A DNA stretch of 64,000 nucleotides, from NCBI RefSeq assembly GCF_027579695.1, contig NC_083577.1, forward strand, positions 59,210,241 to 59,274,240. Reading direction: 5' to 3'. Of the stretch, positions 1-11,697 are shown in pieces (within the stretch, counting starts at the first letter, position 1; every line of letters begins with the position of its first letter). The notes below the pieces were generated by a model that was not told the origin of the DNA, made no database searches, and saw nothing but the letters and a program-made list of their open reading frames with translations. The stretch is from Neoarius graeffei. Its lineage: Eukaryota > Chordata > Actinopteri > Siluriformes > Ariidae. Made by a program: the position numbers and the translations under genes.

Positions 1-159
1 ATGGGTTTTTTGTTTGTTTGGTTGATTGGTTGGGGTTTTTTTAACATTCCAATTTTGCATTTTTTTATTATTACTCTGGACCTCATGCGAATGGCTTCAT
101 TTTTATGCGATCCTGTCGATGACATAGAAAACTGGGGCCCACTTGTCAGTTGCCCGTCG

Positions 160-847
<688 letters not shown>

Positions 848-1443
848 TGCGATCTGGGATTCGACATGGGCGCACCTGGCTCTCTTTCCAAGCCCCAAAC
901 GTCCAGCCTCCGAACTGACACTGCAGTATAACACTGTTTATATGATGCGCTTTCACATGCGCTTTTTCCATATGATGGCGGAGAAACCTCAGGACTCTGC
1001 GTTCCTCTTCAGCCGGCGTGTGCGTAAACGGAACACACAGTACTGCAGATTTTATGTGCACGTGCACCACTGAAATCACACCAAACTCGAATTTACAACC
1101 CACGAACCGAATCACCTGAACCCTCATCGGCTATTTATGTTCAGAGTAACATTTATTTACTGAAAGTATTTTTGCGCATGAATGAATCTTTGGATACATG
1201 GTGCATGTGCAACAAGCCGCGCGCAATTCCGAGTTTATTTTTTATGAACACACTGTAGCCTGTGACATTTCTTTTGGAAAACTGCACAAATGTGCGTTTG
1301 TTTAAATTGAAAGGCTGCATAGCCTCTAATGTTTCACGTTTAATGGAATAAAAACGTTGAATAATGTACAGGAAAAAAAGTGTTTTCGTACAAATTTCAT
1401 GACTTACACTATGAGTATTAGCTGTAGGGTCTTGGATAATAAA
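848..1443 (+). other. Probable rprm 3' UTR with two polyadenylation signals
   Basis: The sequence after the TAG stop contains no other gene. AATAAA hexamers at 1347-1352 and 1438-1443 are the first canonical polyadenylation signals downstream, so a 3' UTR of about 0.5-0.6 kb is likely. The signals are seen; their use is inferred. Confidence 0.5.
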
Positions 1444-1506
1444 CTACAGTTTGTTGTGTTATAACAGTTGAGTGAGCTTCAATAAGACTTGTTTAAATAC
1501 AATATA

Positions 1507-1624
1507 ATTCATTCATTCATTCATTCATTCTTAATCCGGATAGAACCTTATAATTGTGTGTGTGTGTGTGTGTGTGTGTTGCATTATAGCATGATATAAT
1601 GAAGATTTATATGTGCAATCATAT

Positions 1625-1672
<48 letters not shown>

Positions 1673-1674
1673 TG
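1507..1674. repeat. Microsatellite cluster: (ATTC)n, (TG)n, (CA)n(TA)n
   Basis: Three short tandem arrays lie close together: ATTC repeats at about 1507-1530, TG repeats at about 1555-1579 and a CA tract turning into TA at about 1625-1674. They end at the left arm of the palindromic element that follows. Confidence 0.9.
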
Positions 1675-1679
1675 TAAAA

Positions 1680-2158
1680 AATGATTTGTTGTTTTAACTT
1701 AAAAAAGTGAGTATCCAGGCTGCCTTAAAATTTTGAGTTCATTGAAATGAATATAGTAAGTTAACACAACGAGGTGAACAATTTAATTTCTTCTTCTTCT
1801 TCTTCTTCTTCTTTTGGCTGCTCCCGATTAGGGGTCACCACAGCGGATCTTTCGTCTCCATTGCTCCCTGTCTTCCGCATCCTTCTCTACCACACCTGCC
1901 ACTTTCATGCCCTCTCTCACCACATCCATGTATCTCCTCGTTTTCGTGTGCCCGGCAGCTCCATCCCCAACATTCTCCTTCCAACATGCTCTGCATCTCT
2001 TCTCAGGATGTACCCATACCATCTCAGTCTCATCTCTCTTAGCTTAATTCCCAAGCTTTCCACATGTGGAGAGTGAATAATTTAATTTACTATATGAATT
2101 TCAATGAACTCAATTATAAACCAGCCCGGGTACTAAGTTTTTTAAGTTAAAACAACAA

Positions 2159-2164
<6 letters not shown>
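1680..2164. mobile_element. Palindromic MITE split by an RTE LINE fragment
   Basis: The left arm (about 1680-1788) and right arm (about 2080-2164) are imperfect reverse complements. The left outer end ATGATTTGTTGTTTTAACTT is matched on the right by AAGTTAAAACAACAAATCAT, and the inner parts also pair (GAGTTCATTGAAAT with ATTTCAATGAACTC). Such a long hairpin without coding capacity is typical of a fold-back MITE. Both sides are (TA)-rich, which hides the target duplication. The centre is occupied by an RTE-type LINE end inserted later. Superfamily not determined. Confidence 0.7.
1789..2075 (-). mobile_element. 5'-truncated RTE-type LINE, ORF2 C-terminus
   Basis: On the minus strand, the codons ending at 1828 give a C-terminal piece with RRYMDVVREGMKVAGV and ending RRKIRCGDP then a stop. 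That matches the end of RTE/BovB-type ORF2 proteins common in fish. The 3' tail is the GAA run seen as TTC repeats at about 1789-1814. An ATTTAATTT-like flank on both sides (about 1778-1788 and 2079-2089) is a plausible target duplication. It sits inside the palindromic MITE, so it is the younger insertion. Confidence 0.7.

Positions 2165-2227
<63 letters not shown>
2162..2227. repeat. (TA)n microsatellite
   Basis: An almost pure TA dinucleotide run of about 66 bases directly follows the right arm of the palindromic MITE. Confidence 0.95.
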
Positions 2228-2229
<2 letters not shown>

Positions 2230-3190
2230 CTCTATAGGGACAGTTAATGTTTAAATGGGATATCAGTGTGGATTAATCTATCCCCATCAATTAAGCATCT
2301 ATGCACGTTCATCATAGTTAGTATCAGGTCACAGGAGATTTCTGCTATTTAGTGGAGTTTGTCTTCATCTTTTGCTTTTTACATTGTCTCTGATTATAAA
2401 TGTAGGAATTTATTCAACAAGTGACCCGTCAGCTCTGCTCGTCTACACAAGTCTCTGTTTCAATCATCTTTAAATGAATCATCTTTAAAATTTTTTACAT
2501 TTTTAAAGAGCAGGTGAAAAACATTACGAACAGCTGAGAAAGTTTATACGGTGTGACAACAAGCACGTCATTACACTGGATTAAAATAATTAATGGAACG
2601 TTCTTGAGGTGATCATTTGACTGATGGCTTGTGTAGTTTACAAGAGCAAGATGAAATGGAGCAGCTTGAAGAATTTCCTTACATTAGTAAAAATCTTTTG
2701 TTGTTCAGATTTGCCTGATTGAATTACTATGGATAAGTCATTAGTTTGAGTTCAGTAGTAAACTAACTCCAATTCACAAGTTTAATTTGTCAGCAGTTTA
2801 TCAAGTGGTCACCTTCTGTGGCCTAATAGCAAGTTTTTCTTTTCCTGATGGTCCTCATTTTATTTTATAGATTCTTGCTTGTAAATCTTTTCTAAATGTG
2901 TTTACCACACTGGGAAGAATGTCAGTGATTAAGTAGATGTGCCAGCTGTAAGCCAGACCTATTTATAAGAGTGTGAGAGAGCCGTGAGCTTGCTAACTTC
3001 ACAGTGAATAATAATGGAAAAGGCATACTTATATAGATCTAGCCAGATCACAATTACATCATTCTTATTTAAAGTGTACCAGTACTGGTCATGCTTACAA
3101 CATTAATCGTGCTTTATGTATTACTTATAGACAAAAGACATGCACATTCAGTAAAAAAAAAACACCATAAAAGCACTTTTGTGGACAATT
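2228..3190. other. Intergenic, nothing recognised
   Basis: AT-rich sequence with stops in all frames. I see no family I can name and no convincing splice-flanked exon. Confidence 0.5.
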
Positions 3191-3372
3191 TTATTCCATG
3201 AATTACCCGCGGGGGCAGAACCAATGGGGAGCAACCATTGCCGGCCGGAAGTGACGTACAGTCGTTGATTCCAGGTTATCAGGTGCGAGTAAACAAGCAG
3301 TGTTCTGTGGGTCAAGATTTGAAGTGAAAGGAGGTGTTAAAGAAGTAAAATACGACTAGCAACTTTGATGAA

Positions 3373-3765
3373 ATGGGTGTTAATGGTTATCTATTTGAGC
3401 CAGAGAGGGAGGAGGCTTGTGAGGCCAGTGAGTCATCACATTCTAATGATTCGGAGGAAGAAACTGCCGCAAGAGATGTGCGTGATGGTAGATCCAAAAT
3501 GGCTACCACTCTATGCGGGCAGTGCTCTGTCATGAGAATTGACATGGAGTCCTACTGTTGTCAAGAACATGAACTCATTGCAGACCGCTTTGACGGCTGC
3601 ATTATGTCCACCCCGAATCTGCAAGAGTATGTCCTTCACAAACCGTCCCTGGAAATGGCCTTCGTTGACGGCATGATCCGCAGGTACCTCTGGGGACCAG
3701 CACCTGAAGGGGAGCTGATGAACAGGCAAGTTCCCAGTCAAGTAACTTCAGAACACGTTGAATAA
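3373..3765 (+). CDS. P2X7 C-terminal-domain-like cysteine-rich protein, probable first exon
   Basis: A 130-residue ORF begins MGVNGYLFEPE, followed by an acidic serine-rich stretch (ESSHSNDSEEE, about residues 20-30). A cysteine-rich part follows at about residues 48-100 with CGQC, SYCCQEHELI and GCIMSTPNLQEYVL. The pattern YxFEP, acidic linker, CGxC, CCQE, CI resembles the P2X7 intracellular (P2RX7_C) domain family, which is expanded in fish, often in repeat-rich regions. Near the end, AACAG/GCAAGT at about 3730 looks like a GC-type splice donor, and homologues continue past this point, so the last dozen residues may be intron. No downstream exon is found. It may be a gene fragment, a low-copy gene or a passenger of a transposon. 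Function unknown. Confidence 0.45.
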   Translation: MGVNGYLFEPEREEACEASESSHSNDSEEETAARDVRDGRSKMATTLCGQCSVMRIDMESYCCQEHELIADRFDGCIMSTPNLQEYVLHKPSLEMAFVDGMIRRYLWGPAPEGELMNRQVPSQVTSEHVE

Positions 3766-3769
3766 ATAT

Positions 3770-6700
3770 AGATCTAATACTTGTAATAGAGCTTTATTTT
3801 ATGGCACATATCTATTATTTCATGGCGTTATGTGCAAGTAGATTTGCAATCGGACAAAACAACGACTGTGCATCACTACCGGTGCTGGAACAGCCCGTGA
3901 AGGAGACAACATGTCGCTGACCATGTCTGACCAACGGAGCAGTGACTTAAAACTAGCGCGTATTTGACAAGAGCTTATGACGAACGTTACATGATGGAAC
4001 CACTGGTATCATACATGATCTTTTGAAATAAGCTAGTAATTAAAATTCACTACAGGTATACTTTAAAGTATAAAAGGAGCTATATGTTGTTTGCCCTTTC
4101 TTCAGGCAACTATTCACTATTATATGATTTAGACCAGTGTGTATATGAGGTTAATACAAAACATCAATAAATGCATGTTATAATGAGGAATGGAAAGCCA
4201 AGCAGTGGCTCCAGTAATTTGGTTTTGATCATAATATGCTTCTGACTACAAAAACACATGATTTTGTGGCATTTTATATTCGCTTTTTTTTTTTTGCTGC
4301 AGAGTAGATTATTCAGTTTGTTTGTAATTGTAATCTAGTTTTTTGTTCATTTCCATTACAAAATTAGTTGAATGTCAGGCGAAATAATGTTTTTCATACA
4401 GTTTAAATTGAGATTGTGGACATGCCACATTAGGGAGGTCTGGTGAGCTGTTCACAATCTGTTGGTTGACAGTGCACAGAAGCAGCTCACACAGCTCTAA
4501 ATGAGTTTGTGGACACATTAACACGAAAATGCCCTCAGAAATACCCTGCAAGCAGGCTGTTTATGCCCATTATTAATGCATTACCTATTTTTATTTTTAG
4601 ACCTAATGCATGTTGTGCAGGGTCACAAACCTGGCGGGTGTTATCAGAATCTCCTGAGTTATTGGTCATAAACGCCCATACCCTACAGCTGCTAAATGTA
4701 TTTTCGTATAGTTTAGTTTATGAGAACCAATATATCAGATTGAGTTTTATGTCATTTGTAAGGAGGAAAGCGAATCCCTTGCACTCCTGAGACCTGTCAG
4801 TGGGTAAGACTTATGTAACTACAGTACGTACTTTTCCTTTTAGCTGTTGTTACTGAATAATTCATAGTAGTGACTGAGTAATATGTTTTAAAATGTATAA
4901 TGCAGAAATAAGCCAGGATTTAAGAGTACATCTAGAAAGAAAATTGGATGGATTGTGAAAAACCTTAAAACTATTTAACAGAAATTGACATCTTATGCCT
5001 TTAAGACCTTTCTGAATGTATTAAAGCCCTGAATTACATCAAACTCAGTTTAAACGCTTCTTACCTATGGATGTATATAAAAGAATGTTCATCAGTATTC
5101 ATTTCATCACCTGAAACATGTTCTAAAACTGACTGGCACTCCTTGATATGGTGTATAATGCAGGGCTGGTGCTGGATATGGTTGGTGTATTCAGGACATC
5201 AGTCGCATCTCCTCCTTTGGGTGTTGATTAGCGCCGAAAAGCTCTTTAGACTTCAGGCCCATCTCATGCCTGATTGGTTGAACAGATTGGCTGGTCAATA
5301 AGTGCAATTTTGACTGACAGCACCAGATTACATCATGATAGAGCCAATCATGGGCATAGTTATCAGTTTCAAAAACAGGATTTTTGTCTAGAAATATATG
5401 CCTTATATGTAAATGCACATGGAGTATTAATATTGGTTTTGTGTGCTTTTCCTGTAAATGTTGATTATGTGCAATATTTTCCTGTTTTCTGTAACTTTAT
5501 TGGGGTAATGTTTCAGTCTAGATAGCTTCTTCACCATACTGTTGATAAGGTTTTGTGAGCTGAAACAAGATTTCATGAAATGAAAAACAATAAATACAGA
5601 TTACGTGTGCAGTTACATCATCGTGGAGACCAAAGAGGAAGAAAAATAAACACTGTCATGAGAGCTGATTGATGGGGTCCGTGCTTTGCGAGTTTCTTCA
5701 GCTGAACCTAAAGTGGAGTGATTTTCCAATTGCATTCATTCATTGTCTGTAACTGCTTATCTAATTTGGAGCTGTCACAGTGCTAGGCACAAGGCAGGAG
5801 TACAGCTTGGACATGACTAATTACTAGATTTAAATTCGTATAGCCCATCATTTTATTTATTTTTGTTTGTTTCTGGTTGTCAGTAGATAATTTAAAATGT
5901 ATTAACCTTAAAGAGTTGTGTCAGAGCTACAGCCAGCTGATATTGATCTGATTAATTGTACAAAAAAAATGCCAAACACTGAAATATCGATCATGAAATT
6001 AATTTCAGTCCGGCTGTGGGAACATGGAGTGCTCCACAGAGAGCATACTTCCTCTGCACAAGCCCACATTTTATTATTTAAGAGATACGGTTTTGCAACA
6101 TTCTGGCTTGGTAATAAATGTTGATGAAAAACATTTAATTGCTTCTGCCACTAATGCAGTCCTCTCAGTGTGATGAATCTGCTCTTCTCTGCTTGTGAAG
6201 ATGCAGGTTTACAACTGAGCAAACACCCTGATGAGTCCTGGCATCTTGGAGGCAATGATATCTGCAGGCAGTGTGCAATAGTAAGCACTATATAATTAGT
6301 TTATACTGTTAGTTTATGATTGCAATCCTTATAATTAATCTCCTCTGTTATACGTGTGAAAAATGTGTTGATAAATTATCAATAAAAACAACAACAAAAT
6401 ATATAATATCTGAATTATTACAAGACATGGTTGAGAAGAGTGTGCATCATACACAGCAGTGTTTAATATAAGCATGCATTATTTAGTCACTAGTTGTCTG
6501 AGTGTGCATGCCTTTTTTTTTCCTCTAGCCTGTTTATGCTTTAGCTCATCTATATTTCAGTGTGTCTGTGTAGTGCAGCACCTCTGTGTTATGGCCCCCA
6601 TCAGATATAATAGTCCGGCTGAATGTGGCGCATGTGGGACTTTGGGAACAGACACAGCTGATGGCTCTGGAGATTAAAGGTATTCCTGTGGGGAAACTAT

Positions 6701-8465
6701 GCTATGAAACAGACAGAAAAAGTGTGTGTTCTTTGTAAGTGACCTGTCGCATTGTCATGGCAACGCGACAGATATGATCCTGGTAAAAACGAGCCAGGCC
6801 CCAATGGCCAATAATTGTGTCTGAAAAATGCATAGCACAATCCTACAACAGGCATCAGAGACCGATGTAAAAAGCAAGAAACAAAGTCTAAATATCATTA
6901 AGATCACACTCCAAACATTAATCGATACCTTTTATAGATTAAAAAATAAATAAATAAATCAGGAAAATTCTGAGCACAGAACTATTTGCAGTGTTGATGA
7001 GACTTCAGGTAATCTGACTCCAGGGATCTGATTAACACATTTCTGTTGTCTGGCAGAAGAAAAAACACACATTTAAGGTTAACAAGGTTCAACCTACTAG
7101 CTATTAATGCTTTTTTGTTTTAATGGTATTTGCCGATCAGTCCTTCATGGTGCGTCGAGTGGGTTGCTCTCGTTTTGTTATCACTTGCTTTGGGAAAAAG
7201 CTGAAACTTGGCTGCTCTGTGCAAGAGCATCAACCATGCATTTTTTACCAAACCGTTTGAGCAGTCTGTTTGCCTGAGGCAGTTTCTCTGTCTACACACA
7301 CACACACACACACACACAGAGATGAGGTGATAGAGGTACTATAACATTACCTTGTCCCTCTATAAGATATATGAACCAATTTACTCGTAATGGCTTTAGT
7401 TTGGTTTGATTCAAAACATTTAAAAAGTCTTTCCAAACTTCTGATTGTCTTGCAGCAGCTCCTGTGTTATGAAATACACTTCTCAGTACTAGAGTGACAG
7501 TGATGACAGGGTGGAAAAGGTCTGTACTTGTACTGAAATGCATCATGCCACTGCTGACTGATAATGATTCACACCAGCTGCCTATTACCTGCTGAATCAC
7601 TACAAGAGCAATATCATAAAACCCGTTATTACCTTTTCATTTGATGACATGTCAAGCAGAACCATCAAATTGCCATCAGTGCCAAGACAGTAATTACCTC
7701 CAGTGGTAAAATGCAGAAATACTGTAAGTGGATTCAGACTGAACCTCCCATGGATTTATTTATGCATTAATAAATCCTTAGTATGTTGCTAAATAATATT
7801 TGCAATTAAAAAAAGGATATGTCCACCAAAAAAAGCTTGGTTTGCTATCTAACTGCTTTAAATGGGGCATGCACAGCCTTTAATGAATGTATGGCTTTCA
7901 CAAAATAGATGATTAAGCCTGACCTCATTGGCTCTTGGAAAAAAGGCTCTATCTAGCACTCTGCAGGGTTCTTTGTTTCGTCCAAATGGACTTATGTTAC
8001 TGACATCCCTGCAACTGCTTGATTCATTTGAATTTGGTTTGCAAAACAGAAAACAATGTAAATGAGGTTTTGACCATGTACACAATGAAAAACATTTTCT
8101 GCATTAGTTATTCTCACTGGAAAGACCTTTAAAAAATTGTTAGTCCAAAATAAACCTTATGTTTTGAATTGAGATGCATTAAATGTAAAAATAACCCACA
8201 CACAAAAGCTGTAAAATGATTTGCCATGCTGATTGCAGAGTCTGGGATGCTGCTTGTTCCATGTTTGGGGAAACTTTGTTTAATGGTGCACTGCCTTCTT
8301 CTTTCACAGCACACTAAGCTTTCTCTGAGAACCTTCTCTGAGAGGGTCATGATGTATTGCATTACGCTGAAATGTGCATGAAGAGAGTCGGAGGGCGATA
8401 AAGAGAAATGTGTTTAATAAACCAAATACTGTGTCACATTGTGGATCAAAATTTAAATATTTAAC
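3770..8465. other. Intergenic, with one (CA)n microsatellite
   Basis: About 4.7 kb of AT-rich DNA with only short chance ORFs. The only clear feature is a CA run at about 7294-7318. No recognised transposon ends, exons or RNA genes. Confidence 0.5.
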
Positions 8466-8800
8466 TGCACTCGCTGTCCAGTTTATTAGGAACACCTGTT
8501 CACTTGCAGCCAAGAAATAGAAATCGGGGTTACAGTGGGCACAGGCTCACCAAAACAGGAGAGTTGAAGGTTGGAAAAACATTGTTTGGTCTTTTTCCGA
8601 TCTTCAGCTGTTCAGTTTCGCTGAACTTATGCTCACTGCTGCCTCAGAATCCTGTTATTGCATGATATGAGTGGAACAAAATGTGGGCTTCTGATGTTGT
8701 ATCATATCCACCTCAAGAAGAAGAAAAAGCCTTTATTTGTCACATGCACACTCAAGCACAGTGAAATTTGTACTCTGCATTCTGCCCATCTGAAGCAGTG

Positions 8801-8801
<1 letters not shown>

Positions 8802-8858
<57 letters not shown>
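8802..8858. repeat. (CA)n microsatellite inside SINE-like repeat A
   Basis: A pure CA run of about 57 bases. The other copy of this repeat near 57294 has a shorter, interrupted CA-rich stretch at the same place, so the expansion is internal to the repeat family. Confidence 0.95.
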
Positions 8859-8861
<3 letters not shown>

Positions 8862-8958
8862 CAGTGGGCAGCCATGCTACAGCGCCCGGGGAGCAGTTGG
8901 GGTTAGGTCCCTTGCTCAAGGGCATTTCGGCCCAAGGCCATGTTAAACTAACCATGTG

Positions 8959-9148
8959 TTGGGGGCGTCGTGGCTCAGGTGGATAAGGCGCCATACCATA
9001 AATCCGGGGACCCAGGTTCGATTCTGACCCGTGGTCATTTCCCAATCCCTCCCCGTCTCTCTCTCCCACTCATTTCCTGTCTCTACACTGTCCTATTCAA
9101 TAAAGGTGAAAAAAGCCCAAAAAATATCTTTAAAAAAAAATAACTACA
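8959..9148 (+). mobile_element. tRNA-derived SINE B
   Basis: Begins GGGGGCGTCGTGGCTCAGGT. TGGCTCAGGTG fits the pol III A box and GGTTCGATTC fits the B box, about 50 bases apart. The body ends with TCAATAAAGGTGAAAAA and an A-rich tail. Near-matching flanks (TAACCATGT and TAACTACATGT) look like a target duplication inside SINE-like repeat A. It is a retroposed SINE, not a functional tRNA gene. Confidence 0.75.
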
Positions 9149-9706
9149 TGTCTTTGGATTGTGGGGGAAACCCACGCAGACACGGAGAGAACATGCAAAC
9201 TCCACAAAGAAAGGCCTCCGTCATTCACTGGGCTCAAACACAGAACCTTCTTGCTGTGAGGCAACAGTGCTAACCACTACACCACCGTGCTACCCTGTTG
9301 TTTTGACATGTCGTGCATTCTGAGATGCTTTTATGCTCATCATGGTTGTAAAGAGTGTTTATTTGAGTTATCATAGCCTTACTGTAAGCTTGAAATATTT
9401 TGGCTTCATAATCTCATTAATCTCATCAGCAAGGTGTTTCCACACACAGAACTGCCACTCACTGGATGTTTTTTTTTCACTTTATTCACTTGTTGTATGT
9501 GAAAATCCCAGGAGATCTGAAATACTCAAATCAGCCATGTTCAAAGTCATTATGAATACATCCCCCCCCCCCCCCCCCATCCGATGTTTGATGTGAACAT
9601 TAACTGAATCTCTTAACCTGGGTCTGCACTTGCATTGAACTGCGACCGCTGGATTATTGCATGAATGATTAGCTATATAAGTGTTCCTAATAAAGTGGAC
9701 AGTAAT

Positions 9707-10325
9707 ATCTATAGGCTTTAAGGCGAATATATTTATAACTATACACTACATTGCAATAACATACCATTAAAACAGTGTTGAGTTTGGTTTTGTGGCACAA
9801 GACATCAGAACATTAACAGGGCTTTATGCACATTAGTGCTCTGTTCTCATTTTTGGCTCAGATCTGGTCTTTTCACCCTGATGGTTTTTACATCTACATT
9901 TCGACATGATTCATGTACTATGTCTTCACTGTAAGCATACTTCTGACTGCACATTTTTAAATAGCTAATTATTACATGCATTATCTATATGGATCACACA
10001 CAACAACAGAAAACACCATATATGTGAGACTGTCTGTCACTGTAGAACAATTAAATGAGAAAAAAAAACCCACTGTCAGCACAAGCCTTCATCACAAAGA
10101 CTATTTGCTTTTGGGGACAGTTGACAGCTTGTCAACTGCTCATGAAGGCAAGAAGGCAAAAAAAAAAGGCCAGATGTAGAGCTTTTGCTGCTTTTGCAAC
10201 TATTACTTGCACTTCTGTGGTGCGGGAGTGGAGCCAGCATTAATATGTGCTTACACAGTGAAGTGGGATGGGGAAAAGTATTTTAAAAAATGAAATCACA
10301 CAGCATGGAACAAATTAGTTGCAGT
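9707..10325. other. Intergenic, nothing recognised
   Basis: AT-rich sequence without supported coding potential or recognisable repeat ends. Confidence 0.4.
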
Positions 10326-10337
10326 ACATTTGGGGGG

Positions 10338-10458
10338 ACCTGGCGACTTGTCCAGGGTGTACCCCGCCTTTCACCCGTAGTCAGCTGGGATAGGCTCCAG
10401 CTTGCCTGCGACCCTGTAGAACAGGATAAAGCGGCTAGAAATAATGAGCTGAGATGAG
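10338..10458 (+). mobile_element. SINE tail fragment (GACCTGGCGACTTGTCC type)
   Basis: Matches the 3' third of the full SINEs at 26557 and 29561, from ACCTGGCGACTTGTCCAGGG to the (GATGA)n tail. Flanks ACATTTGGGGGG (10326-10337) and ACATTTAGGGGGG (10459-10471) are near-identical, so this was inserted as a 5'-truncated retroposon rather than being a decayed full copy. Confidence 0.8.
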
Positions 10459-10759
10459 ACATTTAGGGGGGTAAAAAAGGGGGACATGTTGATCATCCAT
10501 ATTTCCCCTGTCGCACAGGCATTCTTTTCTTTTCATGAAAGAAAAACTACAGATAACATTTCATCATGCCAAAATATAGCTTACTGAGGAAGGAGCAGGA
10601 GTGGAAAAAAGTAAACAGAAAATGTAGTTGAAGTAAATTTCTATTGTGTAGCAATCTTACTCAATTAAAAGTAAGAGTATGGAACCAAAAGTCTACTTGA
10701 GTGAAAGTCATAAAGTATCTACATCCCATCGTCAAGCATTCAAGAATAAAGGTAATTAT

Positions 10760-11480
10760 TTTTTTCGCAGTCCAAATCCTGCGTTCTGATTGGCTGGCGA
10801 GCGGCTCCGTATCCTACGGTACGGACCCCAGTTACGGACCTCTAGCGACTCGCTCGTTCACAACAACAAACATAGTAGCATTTTTTGTCAACATTTATCT
10901 TTTTTTATAAGATTTATTTATAAGATGATCAAAAATCTTATAATTTTTTGCCAGCATTTCTCAGGAGAATAGCATTAATTTTACAGCATAGATAGCGATA
11001 TTGACAGTGTTCACAGCGAAAGCGAGTTTTACTACCCTGAGGAAGAAGAAATAAAATAAAACATTTCAGGAGAAAGCTAAAAACCTCTAACTTGCTAACG
11101 CCAAGCAAAAACATGGCTGAATCCTGAATGACTCAATTTTGTATAAATAGGGGACTACATAGGCGGCAAAATGTAGTTTTTTTCCTGCCATGGAAGTGCA
11201 CTTGTATACCGAGGAGGAAGCAATTTGCATTACAGCCGTGAATGGGGATTCAAAATGGTGGCTCAGCTCGGTTTTCCCTTTCAGGCGCTCTCGTTTTCTG
11301 TTAGAATTTGGTAAAGAAAAAAATAAATATATTATTTACCACCTTAAGATCGGTCCATATGGTGAAATACCGTGATCTCAGCCTTGAATACTGACCTCAG
11401 CCCAGAGGGCCTCGCTCAGTACTTTCAAGACCTCGGTCATGGTATTTCACAATACGGACCTCCCAGGTGGTAAATAACAT
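10760..11480. mobile_element. DNA-transposon-like repeat ending in a 150 bp palindrome
   Basis: The right part (about 11330-11480) is an imperfect hairpin. ATTATTTACCACCTT and GGTCCATATGGTGAAATACC on the left pair with GGTATTTCACAATACGGACC and AGGTGGTAAATAAC on the right. The preceding 550 bases have the look of a dispersed fish repeat (GTTCTGATTGGCTGGCGAGC near 10782). I cannot place both outer ends, so family and limits are uncertain. Confidence 0.45.
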
Positions 11481-11697
11481 ATTTTATCTATTAAAAAAAA
11501 TTAGCAATGAAAACATCTGATATTTGCATTTATTTGTTTGTTTGTTTGTTTGTTTATTAAATGTTGACTTGCTGGTTAGCTAGCAAATTAAATACACTTA
11601 AAGCTAGCTGAATTTGACTGTAAACATTTAAAAATACAATTTTTTAAAAATAAAACATTTTTTAGTATTTAGAAGGTCAAAATGAAAAAGTAAGGTA

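Larger units (their letters stand above)
8714..9302 (-). mobile_element. SINE-like repeat A (CCTTTATTTGTCACATGCAC type), interrupted by another SINE
   Basis: Starts AGAAGAAGAAAAAGCCTTTA, contains a CA run at 8802-8858 and CAGAGCAGTGGGCAGCCATG, and ends with the reverse complement of a tRNA-like head (CACTACACCACCGTGC at about 9277). The tRNA-like head on the right places the element on the minus strand. The second half (about 9149-9296) is displaced by the SINE at 8959-9148. A second, uninterrupted copy is at 57205-57620. Confidence 0.75.
8466..9706. mobile_element. Fold-back Tc1-like non-autonomous element carrying nested SINEs
   Basis: The ends are inverted: CCAGTTTATTAGGAACACC near 8478 and GTGTTCCTAATAAAGTGGAC near 9680, the terminal repeats of a common fish Tc1-like family. 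Transposase-derived sequence runs forward at about 8510-8585 (AGTGGGCACAGGCTCACCAA) and in reverse from about 8590 to 9600, so the element folds back on itself. It is split by the SINE complex at about 8714-9302. A deletion derivative of the same family lies at 53230-53750. Confidence 0.75.

Noticed and set aside
8752..9069. ORFs over the CA run (poly Thr-His or Cys-Val)
   Set aside because: Low-complexity translation of a microsatellite. The same applies at 22360-22608 and 7120-7600.
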